A stretch of DNA of 64,000 bases from Cohnella abietis (GTDB lineage Bacteria > Bacillota > Bacilli > Paenibacillales > Paenibacillaceae), in contig NZ_AP019400.1 in NCBI RefSeq assembly GCF_004295585.1, forward strand, positions 6,874,501 to 6,938,500, in the 5' to 3' direction. The notes below the pieces were generated by a model. It saw only the letters and a list, made by a program, of their open reading frames with translations. It had not been told where the DNA came from and made no database searches. How positions within the stretch are numbered: the stretch's first letter is position 1; the number at the start of each line of letters is the position of its first letter. Below are positions 48,526-57,692 of this stretch, one piece after another. The position numbers and the translations under genes were made by a program.

Positions 48526-50571
48526 ATGAAGAAATGGACTCGCACGAAACTCGCATTTCTACTATTAACTGTTCTGCTATTAACTGTTCTGCTATTAACT
48601 GCTACGGTCATTACCGCTATTACTGCTAGTTTGGGATCAGGGAACGCATCCAATATCCCACAGGCTCCCGCACCAGTTGCATCTGAGGAGGCCAGCCTGG
48701 AGGGGCCGCGAGAGGTCAAGGAACTGGAGGCTTTTGCAGATAGTATTTTTGCGGACGCGATGAAGAAGTTTAATACGGTTGGTTCTAATTTTGCGGTCAT
48801 ATCGAATGGGAAAGTGCTGTTAAGCAAAGGTTACGGTTATGCCGACAGGGAAAATAAAATTCCGGTAGATAGTAGCACCGTTTTCCAAATCGGTTCTGTG
48901 ACGAAGCAATTCACGGCATTGGCAGCTATGCAGCTGGTCGATAAGGGAAAGATTGATTTGCATCACGATATCCAGGAATACCTGGGAGGGATGAAGGTAC
49001 CGAATACAACAGGGAAAAAACTGACTATGTACGATCTGCTTACGTATACCAGCGGCTTTGACAAGCCGGATATCCTCTCGGGTTCGGAACCGGAATATGT
49101 GAATCAATATTTCCCGATGAAGGATTCTCTCGAATCGAATATGCCGACTGTTGTCAGACCTCCGGGGGAAGCATACACCTACGATAATTTTGGGTTCACA
49201 CTGGCGGGGTATGCGGTAGGAGAAGTAACGGGCATGTCATTCGCCCAGTATATGGAGGAAAATATTTTCAAACCGTTAGGCATGAACTCAACGAATGTGC
49301 GGTTTACCCCCGAACTGCTCAGCAGAATGGCTGCCCACTATGGGCCCAAAGGCGAGCTGATCGCTCTGGAGGGATTCAAACCAACTGATCGGCCTAGCGG
49401 CGGCATGGTCTCAACTTCAGATGACATGGTGAAGTACCTTATGATGCATCTGAACAAAGGAACGTATGAAGGTAAAGAAATCTTAAGTTCCAAGAGCATC
49501 GAGCAAATGCACACCTACCAGGTGTTCCCTGACAAAGAGTTCCCTGTCACAACGATCGGATTCGAAGGCTACTTCAAAGAGAAGATGAATGGTCATCATG
49601 TGGTTATTAAAGGGGGAAATGTAACCGGTCATTCTTCCTTAATTGTTATTTTGCCGGAGGAAAACACAGCGTTCTACATGTCCTACAATAACGACTCCAT
49701 GATGAGTCTCGACGTGTATGAGGCATTTATGAATCATTATTATCCGAGAAAAGAAGAGGCTCCACAGCCATCCTACTCGCCAATCCGTGAACAGCAGGCC
49801 AAGGACTACGTGGGATTGTACCAAAACACGCGTCTAGGATCCATAAGAACCCAAGTTTCCTATTCAGACGAAAAATTGGTTATGGAGACAGGAGATCTGG
49901 GCAAGAGTACACTGAAAATGATCCACCCTTTACTCTTTGAGGATGAATCCGGCAATAAAGTGGCCTTTCAAAAAAATGGGGCAGGCCAAATCACCTATTT
50001 CTATTACATGCAGCTTCCGCACTACGTGGGTTATGCACAAAAAATAGATATAGATGCGCCATTCACTGATGTACCGGCGGACAGCAAGTATGCGTCTTAT
50101 ATTCATAATCTTCATGCTTTGAAGGTTATGGACGGAAAATCGGCCACCCTCTTCGATCCGAATGGAACGATAACTCAGGGTGAATTCTCGGAGTTACTAC
50201 TGCGCGCCCACGGTTGGCAAACCATGCCTTATACGGTTGAACCAAACAAGAAGCAGATGATGTCCGGATTGCCTGATTATCAGCCTGATTCTCCTGTCAC
50301 CAGACAGATGGCGGCAGTTATGATCCAAAATCTGAGGCAAGCTGAGCCTGGATCCAAGGTTAACTTGAGTGGCGAAACGGATGCCTGGGCAATTGAAGCC
50401 ATCACAACCCTTGTATCCCAAGGCATCATGGACCCAGATACCAAGATTAATTCGAACGGCTCCATCAACTTCCGTTCCAAGCAGCTGCTGAAGCGGCAGG
50501 AAGCGAGTGCCTTATTGGATCTGGCATTTGATTACTACACATTGCCAATCCTTAATGAACTGAAACCATAA
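48526..50571 (+). CDS. Serine beta-lactamase-fold protein with C-terminal SLH-like domains
   Basis: A 681-residue exported protein. A signal peptide (MKKWTRTKLAF then a long Leu/Thr/Val core encoded by a 15-bp tandem repeat) is followed by a class C beta-lactamase/penicillin-binding-type esterase domain (about 55-420) with Ser-x-x-Lys in GSVTKQFTALAAM, Tyr-x-Asn in YTYDNFGF and a third motif GHSSL. A DUF3471-like beta segment (about 425-500) and two or three degenerate SLH units (about 505-660; FTDVPADSKYASYI, DAWAIEAITTLVSQG) follow, which would hold it to the wall. The ATG at 48526 has AAGGAG at ideal spacing. Substrate (peptide, ester or lactam) unknown. Confidence 0.87.
   Translation: MKKWTRTKLAFLLLTVLLLTVLLLTATVITAITASLGSGNASNIPQAPAPVASEEASLEGPREVKELEAFADSIFADAMKKFNTVGSNFAVISNGKVLLSKGYGYADRENKIPVDSSTVFQIGSVTKQFTALAAMQLVDKGKIDLHHDIQEYLGGMKVPNTTGKKLTMYDLLTYTSGFDKPDILSGSEPEYVNQYFPMKDSLESNMPTVVRPPGEAYTYDNFGFTLAGYAVGEVTGMSFAQYMEENIFKPLGMNSTNVRFTPELLSRMAAHYGPKGELIALEGFKPTDRPSGGMVSTSDDMVKYLMMHLNKGTYEGKEILSSKSIEQMHTYQVFPDKEFPVTTIGFEGYFKEKMNGHHVVIKGGNVTGHSSLIVILPEENTAFYMSYNNDSMMSLDVYEAFMNHYYPRKEEAPQPSYSPIREQQAKDYVGLYQNTRLGSIRTQVSYSDEKLVMETGDLGKSTLKMIHPLLFEDESGNKVAFQKNGAGQITYFYYMQLPHYVGYAQKIDIDAPFTDVPADSKYASYIHNLHALKVMDGKSATLFDPNGTITQGEFSELLLRAHGWQTMPYTVEPNKKQMMSGLPDYQPDSPVTRQMAAVMIQNLRQAEPGSKVNLSGETDAWAIEAITTLVSQGIMDPDTKINSNGSINFRSKQLLKRQEASALLDLAFDYYTLPILNELKP
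48562..48602 (+). repeat. 15-bp tandem repeat in a signal peptide
   Basis: CTATTAACTGTTCTG occurs twice in tandem followed by an 11-base partial third copy. Each unit encodes LLTVL in frame, so changes in copy number would lengthen or shorten the hydrophobic core of the signal peptide by five residues without breaking the frame. Confidence 0.9.
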
Positions 50572-50683
50572 TTCTGAAAAAAGTAAAAAACGACCTTTAA
50601 AAATCAAAATGGCGGGTGTTCGATCATACGAAGTAAAATCACTCCGTAAGTCGGCATCCGCCACCATGATAAATAACTTGGGG

Positions 50684-52489
50684 TTATTCCAGAAGCCCAG
50701 CCTCTCTGGCTTTTTCCACCGCTTCCTCCCGGTTGCGGACCCCCAGCTTCAAATAAGCCGATGACGCATAGTTTCGAACCGTACCATCGGATAAATACAA
50801 TTTAGAAGCGATGCTTTTATATCGCAGCCCTTTGGACACGAGCTGTAAAATTTCAAGCTCCCGCGGCGTTAACTCATAGGCCGATGACTCTTTGATTAGC
50901 GAAGGATCATCCGAGCTATTGTCCGCTTCCAATTGGGCAAACAATTTGTGCGTCATGCCCTGATCGATCAGCGTGCCCCCGCGGTAGACGGTGCGTATCG
51001 TTTCGGCCAGCTCTAACGGCTGCATGGACTTTAACAAGTATCCGTCCACCCCGCTTCGCATCGCCTCCAAAGCCTGTCTGGGATCCTCGAACGTGGTAAG
51101 AATCAGAATGCGGATGTGGGGCCACGTTTCTTTTATCTTACGGGATGCGGAGATGCCATCCACATTCGGCATTTCCAAATCCATAAGCACCAGCTGCGGC
51201 TGAACCTGCCTGCACAGCTCGATCGCTTGCTCGCCATCCTCTGCCGTTCCGACAACCTGCAAGTCCTGATGCTCCTCCAGCAGAGCCCGCAGGCTTTCAC
51301 GGATAAAGGGCTGGTCATCGACGACCAACAGGCGAATGACTTCATCCTTAAGCTCCGTTTGTCTAGGCAGCGTACAGGTAACAAGAGTGCCTTCTCCCGG
51401 CTCCGTATAGACGGCTACATGACCTTGCAAATTCATCGCCCGTTCCTTCATGGCGCTCAAGCCGAAGCCCTCCTTCCCATGCTCCATCCCGCGGCCGTTA
51501 TCTTGAATTTCCAGTCTCGTCTGCTGCGGCTCGAATTGCACGGAAACTTTAATCTCGGTCGCGTGTCCATGACGCACGGCATTCGTCAACGACTCTTGCA
51601 GGCAGCGATAGAGTGCTGTCTTCGCCTGCTTCATTACAGGGTATTCCTCCCCGTAGGCATGGAAACGAACCGTCACCTTGGCATGCTCCTGAAACTCCTC
51701 CGCCAGCTTCCTCAAAGACTGAAGCAGCGGGAGCACCTCATGCGGCGATTCGATTTGATGCACGTAGCCTCTGACCTGCTCCATATTTTGGCGGGCCAGG
51801 TTCAATAGAGAATCGAGACTTTCCGTTCCTGTATCCGTTGCCAGCTCCGGACGCAACGTTTCCAATCCCATAATGAGCGAAGTGTAGGCATGACCGACGG
51901 TATCATGAAGCTCTTTGGACAGCCGGCTCCGCTCTTCGGCAAGCGTAATGCGCTCGATTTGGGACAGGTACTGCTCCAGCACCGCATTTTGATCGCGGAT
52001 AATTTCGCCTTGACGATGATTGAGCACGAGTAAATGGAAGGAAAATCCGAAGACATACGCCAACCCAATGTGAACGGCCATGACCCAGTATTCACTCTGC
52101 TCTGCAAGCAGCTTAATTATGGCGGGCAGGAGCAATATGGATACAGGTCCTGTCCAGAGATAGGCCCTTTGCGCGCTGTGGGCAGCAATTAAAAAGGCAT
52201 ACAGCAGGAATGAGAAGTAGGCCTGTGGAAAAAATGAAGCCAGATACAAGCACAACCCGCCCGAGATCACGATTTCGGTAAACAGGTAGTATTTATAATC
52301 GAGCTGCAAGCAAAACCATGGTAAGGAAAAAGCAATCAGCTGCCACAGCATAAGAACCACAATCGGCAGCGAGAAATATTCTTGCTGCCCTATGGTCGTA
52401 AACACGAGAGAAATGCTGCATACCAAGCGAATTATGAACATGAGCCAGTCGTACCAGAACCATTGCTTGACCATATCGAACAAAACCAT
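50684..52489 (-). CDS. Histidine kinase fused to NarL-type response regulator
   Basis: A 601-residue single chain holding a whole two-component system. Residues 1-155 carry about five or six membrane helices, then a dimerisation/phosphoacceptor helix with ELHDTVGH (His about 195), a HATPase domain (SLTNAVRHGHATE, DNGRGM, GFGLSAMKER; about 285-375), a receiver domain (VVDDQPF, Asp in VLMDLEMP about 437; 385-500) and a LuxR-type HTH (LTPRELEILQLVSKG; about 540-595). These are normally two genes (DesK/DesR type); the junction TELKDEVIRLLVVDD reads straight through without a stop. The protein would be membrane-bound while binding DNA. Start codon weakly supported (ATG at 52489 or the TTG before it). 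Confidence 0.85.
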   Translation of the reverse strand: MVLFDMVKQWFWYDWLMFIIRLVCSISLVFTTIGQQEYFSLPIVVLMLWQLIAFSLPWFCLQLDYKYYLFTEIVISGGLCLYLASFFPQAYFSFLLYAFLIAAHSAQRAYLWTGPVSILLLPAIIKLLAEQSEYWVMAVHIGLAYVFGFSFHLLVLNHRQGEIIRDQNAVLEQYLSQIERITLAEERSRLSKELHDTVGHAYTSLIMGLETLRPELATDTGTESLDSLLNLARQNMEQVRGYVHQIESPHEVLPLLQSLRKLAEEFQEHAKVTVRFHAYGEEYPVMKQAKTALYRCLQESLTNAVRHGHATEIKVSVQFEPQQTRLEIQDNGRGMEHGKEGFGLSAMKERAMNLQGHVAVYTEPGEGTLVTCTLPRQTELKDEVIRLLVVDDQPFIRESLRALLEEHQDLQVVGTAEDGEQAIELCRQVQPQLVLMDLEMPNVDGISASRKIKETWPHIRILILTTFEDPRQALEAMRSGVDGYLLKSMQPLELAETIRTVYRGGTLIDQGMTHKLFAQLEADNSSDDPSLIKESSAYELTPRELEILQLVSKGLRYKSIASKLYLSDGTVRNYASSAYLKLGVRNREEAVEKAREAGLLE

Positions 52490-52596
52490 CAACCCCTAAA
52501 AACCTTCAGTATGACATTACGTAACTAGTATTGAGTAAACGGCTATAGAGTAAACTATACCATCGTACGACTACGAGGCGAAGCCGACCAAGGCGT

Positions 52597-53184
52597 CTAC
52601 CTATTCACATGCTTGATCATCAGACGCGTGTAGCCGCCTATCAAGCGCGCCAAGCGGCCCGCAAGCCTAGAGCTCACCATCATTAATAAGACCCCTGTGG
52701 CCGACACCATCACGGCTTTGGCAACCGTATCTACTGACACCCCCATAAAGGAAAGGTTGATAAACGGATAGAGGAACGGGACCGCAATCAATACAAGCGG
52801 CGCCGCGTAGAGCAATGTCGCACTGATCAGACTTAAAATCCCTATCGGAAATTTCAACAACAGCCAGCCAATTGCGATCCAGTTGCGTAGGTTCATCAGT
52901 TCCTTCTTTGCTTGAAGCCAGTTGGACACATCGGAGTTGACGGATTTAACGCAAGGCTCGGTGGTAATGTCCGTATAAATCTTGGTCTGTACTCGTTCAA
53001 ATTGCAGGAAGGCGGTCGTCGTCCGCAAAACCTGAGTCAGGAGAGGAACCCCCGCGACGGTAAACGAAAGGCTCAAGCCCAAAGTAAGAGCGACCAGATA
53101 AAAGCTAAAGTAAAACAATCCGGTGAAGAAAGTAAGCAGCAGGAAATAGCCGCTTTGAACAAAGCTAACGACGGTTCTGGCCAT
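52597..53184 (-). CDS. Sensor-domain membrane protein (putative sensor, PF13796-like)
   Basis: A 195-residue membrane protein with four predicted helices in two pairs (about 12-55 and 105-175) and a short conserved FLQFERVQTKIYTDI segment between them. This matches the stand-alone putative-sensor domain often encoded next to DesK/LiaS-type kinases. It is 105 bases upstream of the kinase-regulator fusion in the same direction, so it probably feeds a membrane or envelope-stress signal to it. The ATG at 53184 follows GGATGTGG. Confidence 0.8.
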   Translation of the reverse strand: MARTVVSFVQSGYFLLLTFFTGLFYFSFYLVALTLGLSLSFTVAGVPLLTQVLRTTTAFLQFERVQTKIYTDITTEPCVKSVNSDVSNWLQAKKELMNLRNWIAIGWLLLKFPIGILSLISATLLYAAPLVLIAVPFLYPFINLSFMGVSVDTVAKAVMVSATGVLLMMVSSRLAGRLARLIGGYTRLMIKHVNR

Positions 53185-53187
53185 CAA

Positions 53188-53522
53188 GGAGCCACATCCT
53201 TTCCAAGTAGTAGATGTATTCTACGGATCTTGATGTCAAAACCGCCAGTGTCATAATGTCATATGACACAAAATGAACGAGCTACCAGCAGCAACAAGCG
53301 GGATAAGTTGTTCGAGGGAAACGGCGTCGACGACGATCATCTGCGCTTATGCCTGTCATAACGGGCTAACTTATTTCCATGATATAATGATAAAAACTTG
53401 TATTTACATATATAGAAGGAAATTCAGCTCGGAGTGTGATGAAATGCTGAGAGGAAATAATACAGTAAAAGATATGAAAGAATTCAAGCCACAATTTCAG
53501 TCGAGTCTTAGGATAATAGCCA
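53188..53522 (+). other. Intergenic region with a possible 31-codon upstream ORF
   Basis: Between divergent genes. A small frame from the ATG at 53444 (GGAG 9 bases before it) to a TAA at 53539 encodes 31 residues (MLRGNNTVKDMKEF start) and overlaps the start of the dehydrogenase gene by 17 bases in another frame, so it could couple translation. No other feature was recognised. Confidence 0.35.
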
Positions 53523-54497
53523 ATGCGATACGATCTTAAGAGCGCAAGAGAGTTGGCTATTCGCGTCTGTGTTGCTGCTGGTGCGAGTAAAGCGGTGGCA
53601 ATCTCTCTGGCTGAAGCAACTGTCGCTGCGGAATGTTCCGGTCGGAGTTCGGTTGGATTTGCTCATCTTCCCGACTATCTGGAAGGCTTTTTGTGTGGTC
53701 GCATTAATGGCATAGAAGAGCCAGCGATCTTCTTTCCAGCACCTGCTCTCATTCAGGTCGATGCCAAGGGGGGGATCGCCCAACTTGGTTTTGATCGTGC
53801 ATTCGAAGAATTGCTAACACGGGCAAACGCTTATGGTGTAACCGTATTTTCGTTACAAAACAGCTATACGGCTGGAGAGTTGGGCTATTACGTAAGGCGG
53901 CTTGCCCGTAAAGGATTGGTAGCGCTGGCTGCGACCAATGGATCTGCTTTAATGGCTGCGGGACAGAGCAGCGAGGCTGTTTATGGCACTAACCCGCTCG
54001 CATTCGCTGCACCTGTCGACAACAGAGCACCCTTGGTTATCGACCAGGCATCTAGCGCCACGGCGTTTGTCAATATTCGGCAGGCAGCAGAGCGGGGGGA
54101 GATGATCCCCGAAGGCTGGGCCATCGATCGGAAGGGACAAAACACAATGGATTCGCGTGAAGCGATCAAGGGGGCTTTAGTTGCTTTCGGAGGTACTCGT
54201 GGTGCTAATATCGCACTCATGATTGAAATACTTGCCGCAGGTACGACAGGCGCGAACTGGTCACTGGATGCTCCATCCTTTGATGATGGGAGTCACTCGC
54301 CTGGTGTAGGTCTGTTCATTGTAGCCCTAAATCCCGAACTACTCGCTCCCGGTTTTTCCGCTCGAATGGCGTCACAGATCGAACGATTGTCCTCCAAAGG
54401 CATTCATGTCCCCGGAGGCAGCTGTACTGAAGATAAAATGGAGATCGACCTTCCTTCTTCACTTGTTGCGACCCTTGAGGAATATTGTTTGCCTTAA
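53523..54497 (+). CDS. Ldh2-family (malate/L-lactate/ureidoglycolate-type) dehydrogenase
   Basis: A 324-residue NAD(P)H-dependent oxidoreductase of the Ldh_2 fold. The family blocks AECSGRSSVGFAHLPDY (about 36-52), FSLQNSYTAGELGYY (with the region of the catalytic His replaced here by Thr-Ala-Gly-Glu), YGTNPLAFAAP (about 155) and DQASSATAFVNIRQAAERGE with IPEGWAID are clear. Members reduce 2-oxo acids or cyclic imines (malate, ureidoglycolate, piperidine-2-carboxylate). The catalytic His in the SxHxG-type motif of the family appears absent (SLQNSYTAGELG), so activity may differ. Monocistronic with its own terminator. Confidence 0.82.
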   Translation: MRYDLKSARELAIRVCVAAGASKAVAISLAEATVAAECSGRSSVGFAHLPDYLEGFLCGRINGIEEPAIFFPAPALIQVDAKGGIAQLGFDRAFEELLTRANAYGVTVFSLQNSYTAGELGYYVRRLARKGLVALAATNGSALMAAGQSSEAVYGTNPLAFAAPVDNRAPLVIDQASSATAFVNIRQAAERGEMIPEGWAIDRKGQNTMDSREAIKGALVAFGGTRGANIALMIEILAAGTTGANWSLDAPSFDDGSHSPGVGLFIVALNPELLAPGFSARMASQIERLSSKGIHVPGGSCTEDKMEIDLPSSLVATLEEYCLP

Positions 54498-54518
54498 TGA
54501 AGCATTTTTCTAAACAAA

Positions 54519-54557
54519 CCCCTTCCGCCAAAACGGCTTAGGGGGCTATTGCTTTTT
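54519..54557 (+). terminator. Terminator of the Ldh2-type gene
   Basis: CCCC...GCC and GGC...GGGG form an imperfect stem, followed by CTATTGCTTTTTC, 22 bases after the dehydrogenase stop. Confidence 0.5.
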
Positions 54558-54624
54558 CACCAACGTAGTGCAGAAAGCCCGTTTTCTCTGAACAGCATTT
54601 TAAATCGTAAGTTGCGTTACTACG

Positions 54625-54651
54625 AAAAAAAAGGCGGCCACGTGGGCCGCC
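54625..54651 (-). terminator. Terminator of the DUF2207 gene
   Basis: GGCGGCC and GGCCGCC with a 5-base loop are followed on the minus strand by eight T. It lies 50 bases after the stop of the DUF2207 gene. Confidence 0.9.
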
Positions 54652-54700
54652 GATGCAATTCGCGCGAGCTCTTCTTTGCATTCCGTAACCCTTTAAGGCA

Positions 54701-56455
54701 TTAGAACGCTCCGCGTCCTCCACCGCCGCCTCCACCACCGCCTCCGGAAGAGAACCCTCCACCGGACTCGGAAGAGCCGCCGCTAGTCAAATAACTCGAT
54801 TCCCATACCGCTTCATTAAACAGCTTATTCAGTTGGTCGAATTCATTAACGGCCGTCGAATAGTAAAGGCTGGAATCGTCATAACTTGTGTTTGTCTCGT
54901 ACAGGATTGTGACCTTGGTGTCCTTGATCATCCCCTTAGCTACTCCGAGTGGAATCGCAAATACGAAGTAATGATCCCATAAGTGGACGGCCATCGCATC
55001 ACGCTTCTCGATTCGGCTATACGCGCGAAGGAAACGACCGAACGCCTTCCATTTTAAGTATTCGGTCTGTCCGGCACTCGTTCTCTGAACGCTTTTCGGC
55101 TTGAAGAAGAGAAGCGGAAGCGATGAGAACATCAACCATTTCCAATCGGTTGGCGCAAAGATAAAGAAGCCAATGAACTGCACGAAGGAAGAGAGAATAA
55201 CCCATCTGTAAATGCCGGAGTTTATTCTAAAATGATCCCGTGCCATGGCCGTTTCCTTGACCTTCCCCTTCCAATCCGACCATTTTACCGGAAAATCGGA
55301 TCGCAAGGACGCTTCAAAGTGGATTTCCGACAAAGCCACCTTATCACCATCACCTATCTTGTCGAAGAACCATTCGAGCAACATCTTTTCGTGCGGCAGC
55401 AAGCCCTCGGTATTCTTGTTTCGCCATATGAAAGAATAGTCGTGCTTCCCCTTTCCAACCTTTGGCGAATCAAGTCTCTCCATGTCGATGTATTTCCTTC
55501 TCACTAAGTCTAGCATAGTCGCCATCAGATCCCTGGGTTTGACTTGGGTATCGAGTAAATAACCGACGACGGCAGGCGACGCGTCAGAAGGTAGCTCGCG
55601 ATAATCGTCGCCCTTCCAATCCGACTTGGCGGCTTTGCGATATCGGAAGTAAATCGTATAGCCGGCCGCGAGGTTGGCAAGCAACAAGAGCAGCGCGTAG
55701 GGTTCCGTGTAGTCATTCGAACTTTCCGGGTTCTCATCTTCCGCCTTCCAGTTCCTCTCCTTCTCCATAATCTTATCGAGCATCGGCTCGTCACTTATTT
55801 TTTTGCTGCCCAGAACATAGTCCACGGGGAACAGAACTCGCGCCTCGAGCATCTGATTGGCCGGCAATGAATTCACCTGGAAGAGGACCGTCCCATTGTC
55901 TTGGACATTAGTGGTTCCGTCTAACGGGCCATGGCCGAATGCCGTGACCTCGCCCTTCGCGATTCCTTCCGGCAGCTCGATCACGATATTCACCGTCCCC
56001 AGCGCGTTAGCATTCGTCTCATCGAAGAACTTCCAGTACAATTCCGCGGTGTCTGCATAGATTTGCACGACATTCTTGACGGTATAAGAAATCCGGAACA
56101 CCTTCGTTGTATCGGCGGACTCGGAATAAACCTTGTATCGGAGCGCGTTTCCGTCGCCTGATTGCTCGAATCTAAGCTGAACATCGCCTTTGTCCGATAC
56201 CTCGTAGGCCGTGAATTTCTCGATACCGTCCGAGCCGGCCGTATTCAAGTCGACGAGAATTCCGTTAAAGACGCCATCAAATCGATAGGTATCCCTCTCG
56301 GTTATTTGCATGTTTCCATCGGCGTCGATGACGGCATGAATATCGACCTTGCTGATCTCGAACGAACGTTCCTCCGCGCTCGCGGGCGAGACGGACAGAA
56401 GGAGAAATAGGGATAAAACAAGACCAACGACTTTAGACCTAAAGTGCATCCACAT
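54701..56455 (-). CDS. DUF2207 membrane protein
   Basis: A 584-residue protein: signal peptide cut near SAEER (residue 28), an extracellular beta-sandwich DUF2207 domain (about 30-230; IDADGNMQITERDTYRFDG in two blocks), one membrane helix (about 250-270), a cytoplasmic region (about 275-400, PRDLMATMLDLVRRKYIDM), two close helices (about 415-460), and a Ser/Gly-rich tail ending in a poly-Gly stretch and RGAF. The Gly-rich tail is characteristic of the family. The function of DUF2207 proteins is unknown. ATG at 56455 behind GAAAGGA; monocistronic. Confidence 0.9.
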   Translation of the reverse strand: MWMHFRSKVVGLVLSLFLLLSVSPASAEERSFEISKVDIHAVIDADGNMQITERDTYRFDGVFNGILVDLNTAGSDGIEKFTAYEVSDKGDVQLRFEQSGDGNALRYKVYSESADTTKVFRISYTVKNVVQIYADTAELYWKFFDETNANALGTVNIVIELPEGIAKGEVTAFGHGPLDGTTNVQDNGTVLFQVNSLPANQMLEARVLFPVDYVLGSKKISDEPMLDKIMEKERNWKAEDENPESSNDYTEPYALLLLLANLAAGYTIYFRYRKAAKSDWKGDDYRELPSDASPAVVGYLLDTQVKPRDLMATMLDLVRRKYIDMERLDSPKVGKGKHDYSFIWRNKNTEGLLPHEKMLLEWFFDKIGDGDKVALSEIHFEASLRSDFPVKWSDWKGKVKETAMARDHFRINSGIYRWVILSSFVQFIGFFIFAPTDWKWLMFSSLPLLFFKPKSVQRTSAGQTEYLKWKAFGRFLRAYSRIEKRDAMAVHLWDHYFVFAIPLGVAKGMIKDTKVTILYETNTSYDDSSLYYSTAVNEFDQLNKLFNEAVWESSYLTSGGSSESGGGFSSGGGGGGGGGGRGAF

Positions 56456-56726
56456 AGTTCCTTTCCGACACAGTAATATAATCTCTCGCAGTTGTTTTCG
56501 CTTGAAGAAATGATTGAAAGATAGTTCTAACGACTTATATCGACAGAAAAAAGCAATATATTAATGGTTTTCGCAATATCGGCTGTTCGACTTATGGAAA
56601 GGTTCTCCGTATGATCTGTATCGAAAAGTTTTTTAAAGTGTTTTATCCTTTGATATGATCAAGGTGAATTATTATAATTTATTTACGATTACGATTCATC
56701 AACCTTTGAATAATGAGGCGAAAGAA

Positions 56727-57605
56727 ATGATTAGAATTACAACTGAATTGGTATGTCAATTAATTCATAGCCAATTTCCCGAGTGGAGTCACTTAGCGAT
56801 AGTACCCGTAGAAAAAAGTGGACATGATAACCGCACCTATCGGCTGGGAAGCGAGCTAACGGTTCGTCTACCGAGTCATGAACATTATGCATCAGCGGTT
56901 GAGAAAGAACTGGCCTGGCTCCCTATTTTTAAGCCTCATCTGTCCTTGCCCATTCCAGTTCCCATTGCACAAGGTAAGCCGACGAACGAATATCCCCTTC
57001 CATGGTCCGTCAACCGATGGATTGAAGGCGATACCGTCACACATGCCAACGTAGTCGATTTAAACAAATTTGCCGAAGACCTCGCGGACTTTTTGAAAGA
57101 ATTAGAAGCGATTGATGCAAGCCACGGCATACCATCAGGCATACAAAACTTTCATCGCGGGGGAAACTTGGCAGTTTACGATCAAGATACTAGGTCCGTC
57201 ATTGATAAGCTATCCGACCAATATGATCAAAAGCTCTTAACAGAAATATGGGAGCTTGCCCTTGCGACGAAATATCAGTCGGCACCACTGTGGCTGCATG
57301 GTGATGTAGCAGTAGGCAATCTACTTGTGCGAAATGGTAGGCTTTGCGGCGTCATTGATTTCGGTACTATAGGCGTTGGTGATCCCTCAAGCGATCTTGT
57401 GATGGCTTGGAATTATTTTGATAATGAAAGTCGCGGCATATTCTTGGACCGCATGAACTTTGACCAGGATACCATTAATCGCGCACGCGGTTGGGCTATG
57501 TGGAAAGCACTCATCACCTACGCTTGGATTGAACCAAGCTCGGAAGCCTCGAATTGGGGAAAGCATGTGATCGATGTCATTATTCAAGACTATAAATGCC
57601 TATAG
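56727..57605 (+). CDS. Aminoglycoside phosphotransferase-family kinase
   Basis: A 292-residue APH-fold kinase. The nucleotide-binding part (SGHDNRTYRLGSELTVRLPS split in two), the Brenner motif LHGDVAVGNLLV (about residues 191-202) and the metal-binding IDFGTIGVGDPSSDL (about 211-225) are complete. The ATG at 56727 with GAGGCGAAAG is chosen over an AT-rich extension of 24 codons. Such proteins are widespread in Bacillales and most do not confer resistance; the substrate may be an aminoglycoside or another hydroxyl compound. Confidence 0.87.
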   Translation: MIRITTELVCQLIHSQFPEWSHLAIVPVEKSGHDNRTYRLGSELTVRLPSHEHYASAVEKELAWLPIFKPHLSLPIPVPIAQGKPTNEYPLPWSVNRWIEGDTVTHANVVDLNKFAEDLADFLKELEAIDASHGIPSGIQNFHRGGNLAVYDQDTRSVIDKLSDQYDQKLLTEIWELALATKYQSAPLWLHGDVAVGNLLVRNGRLCGVIDFGTIGVGDPSSDLVMAWNYFDNESRGIFLDRMNFDQDTINRARGWAMWKALITYAWIEPSSEASNWGKHVIDVIIQDYKCL

Positions 57606-57609
57606 AGCG

Positions 57610-57647
57610 AAAAAAGCTTGCGACTTAGATAAAGTCGCAAGCTTTTT
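57610..57647. terminator. Bidirectional terminator between convergent kinase and ABC-F genes
   Basis: AAAAAGCTTGCGACTT and AAGTCGCAAGCTTTTT form a perfect 16-bp stem with A and T tracts at both feet. It lies directly after the kinase stop and 46 bases beyond the ABC-F stop. Confidence 0.92.
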
Positions 57648-57692
57648 GATACTATACTGGAGCCAAGCCGGAAATGGAATGAAGGTTGTAAT

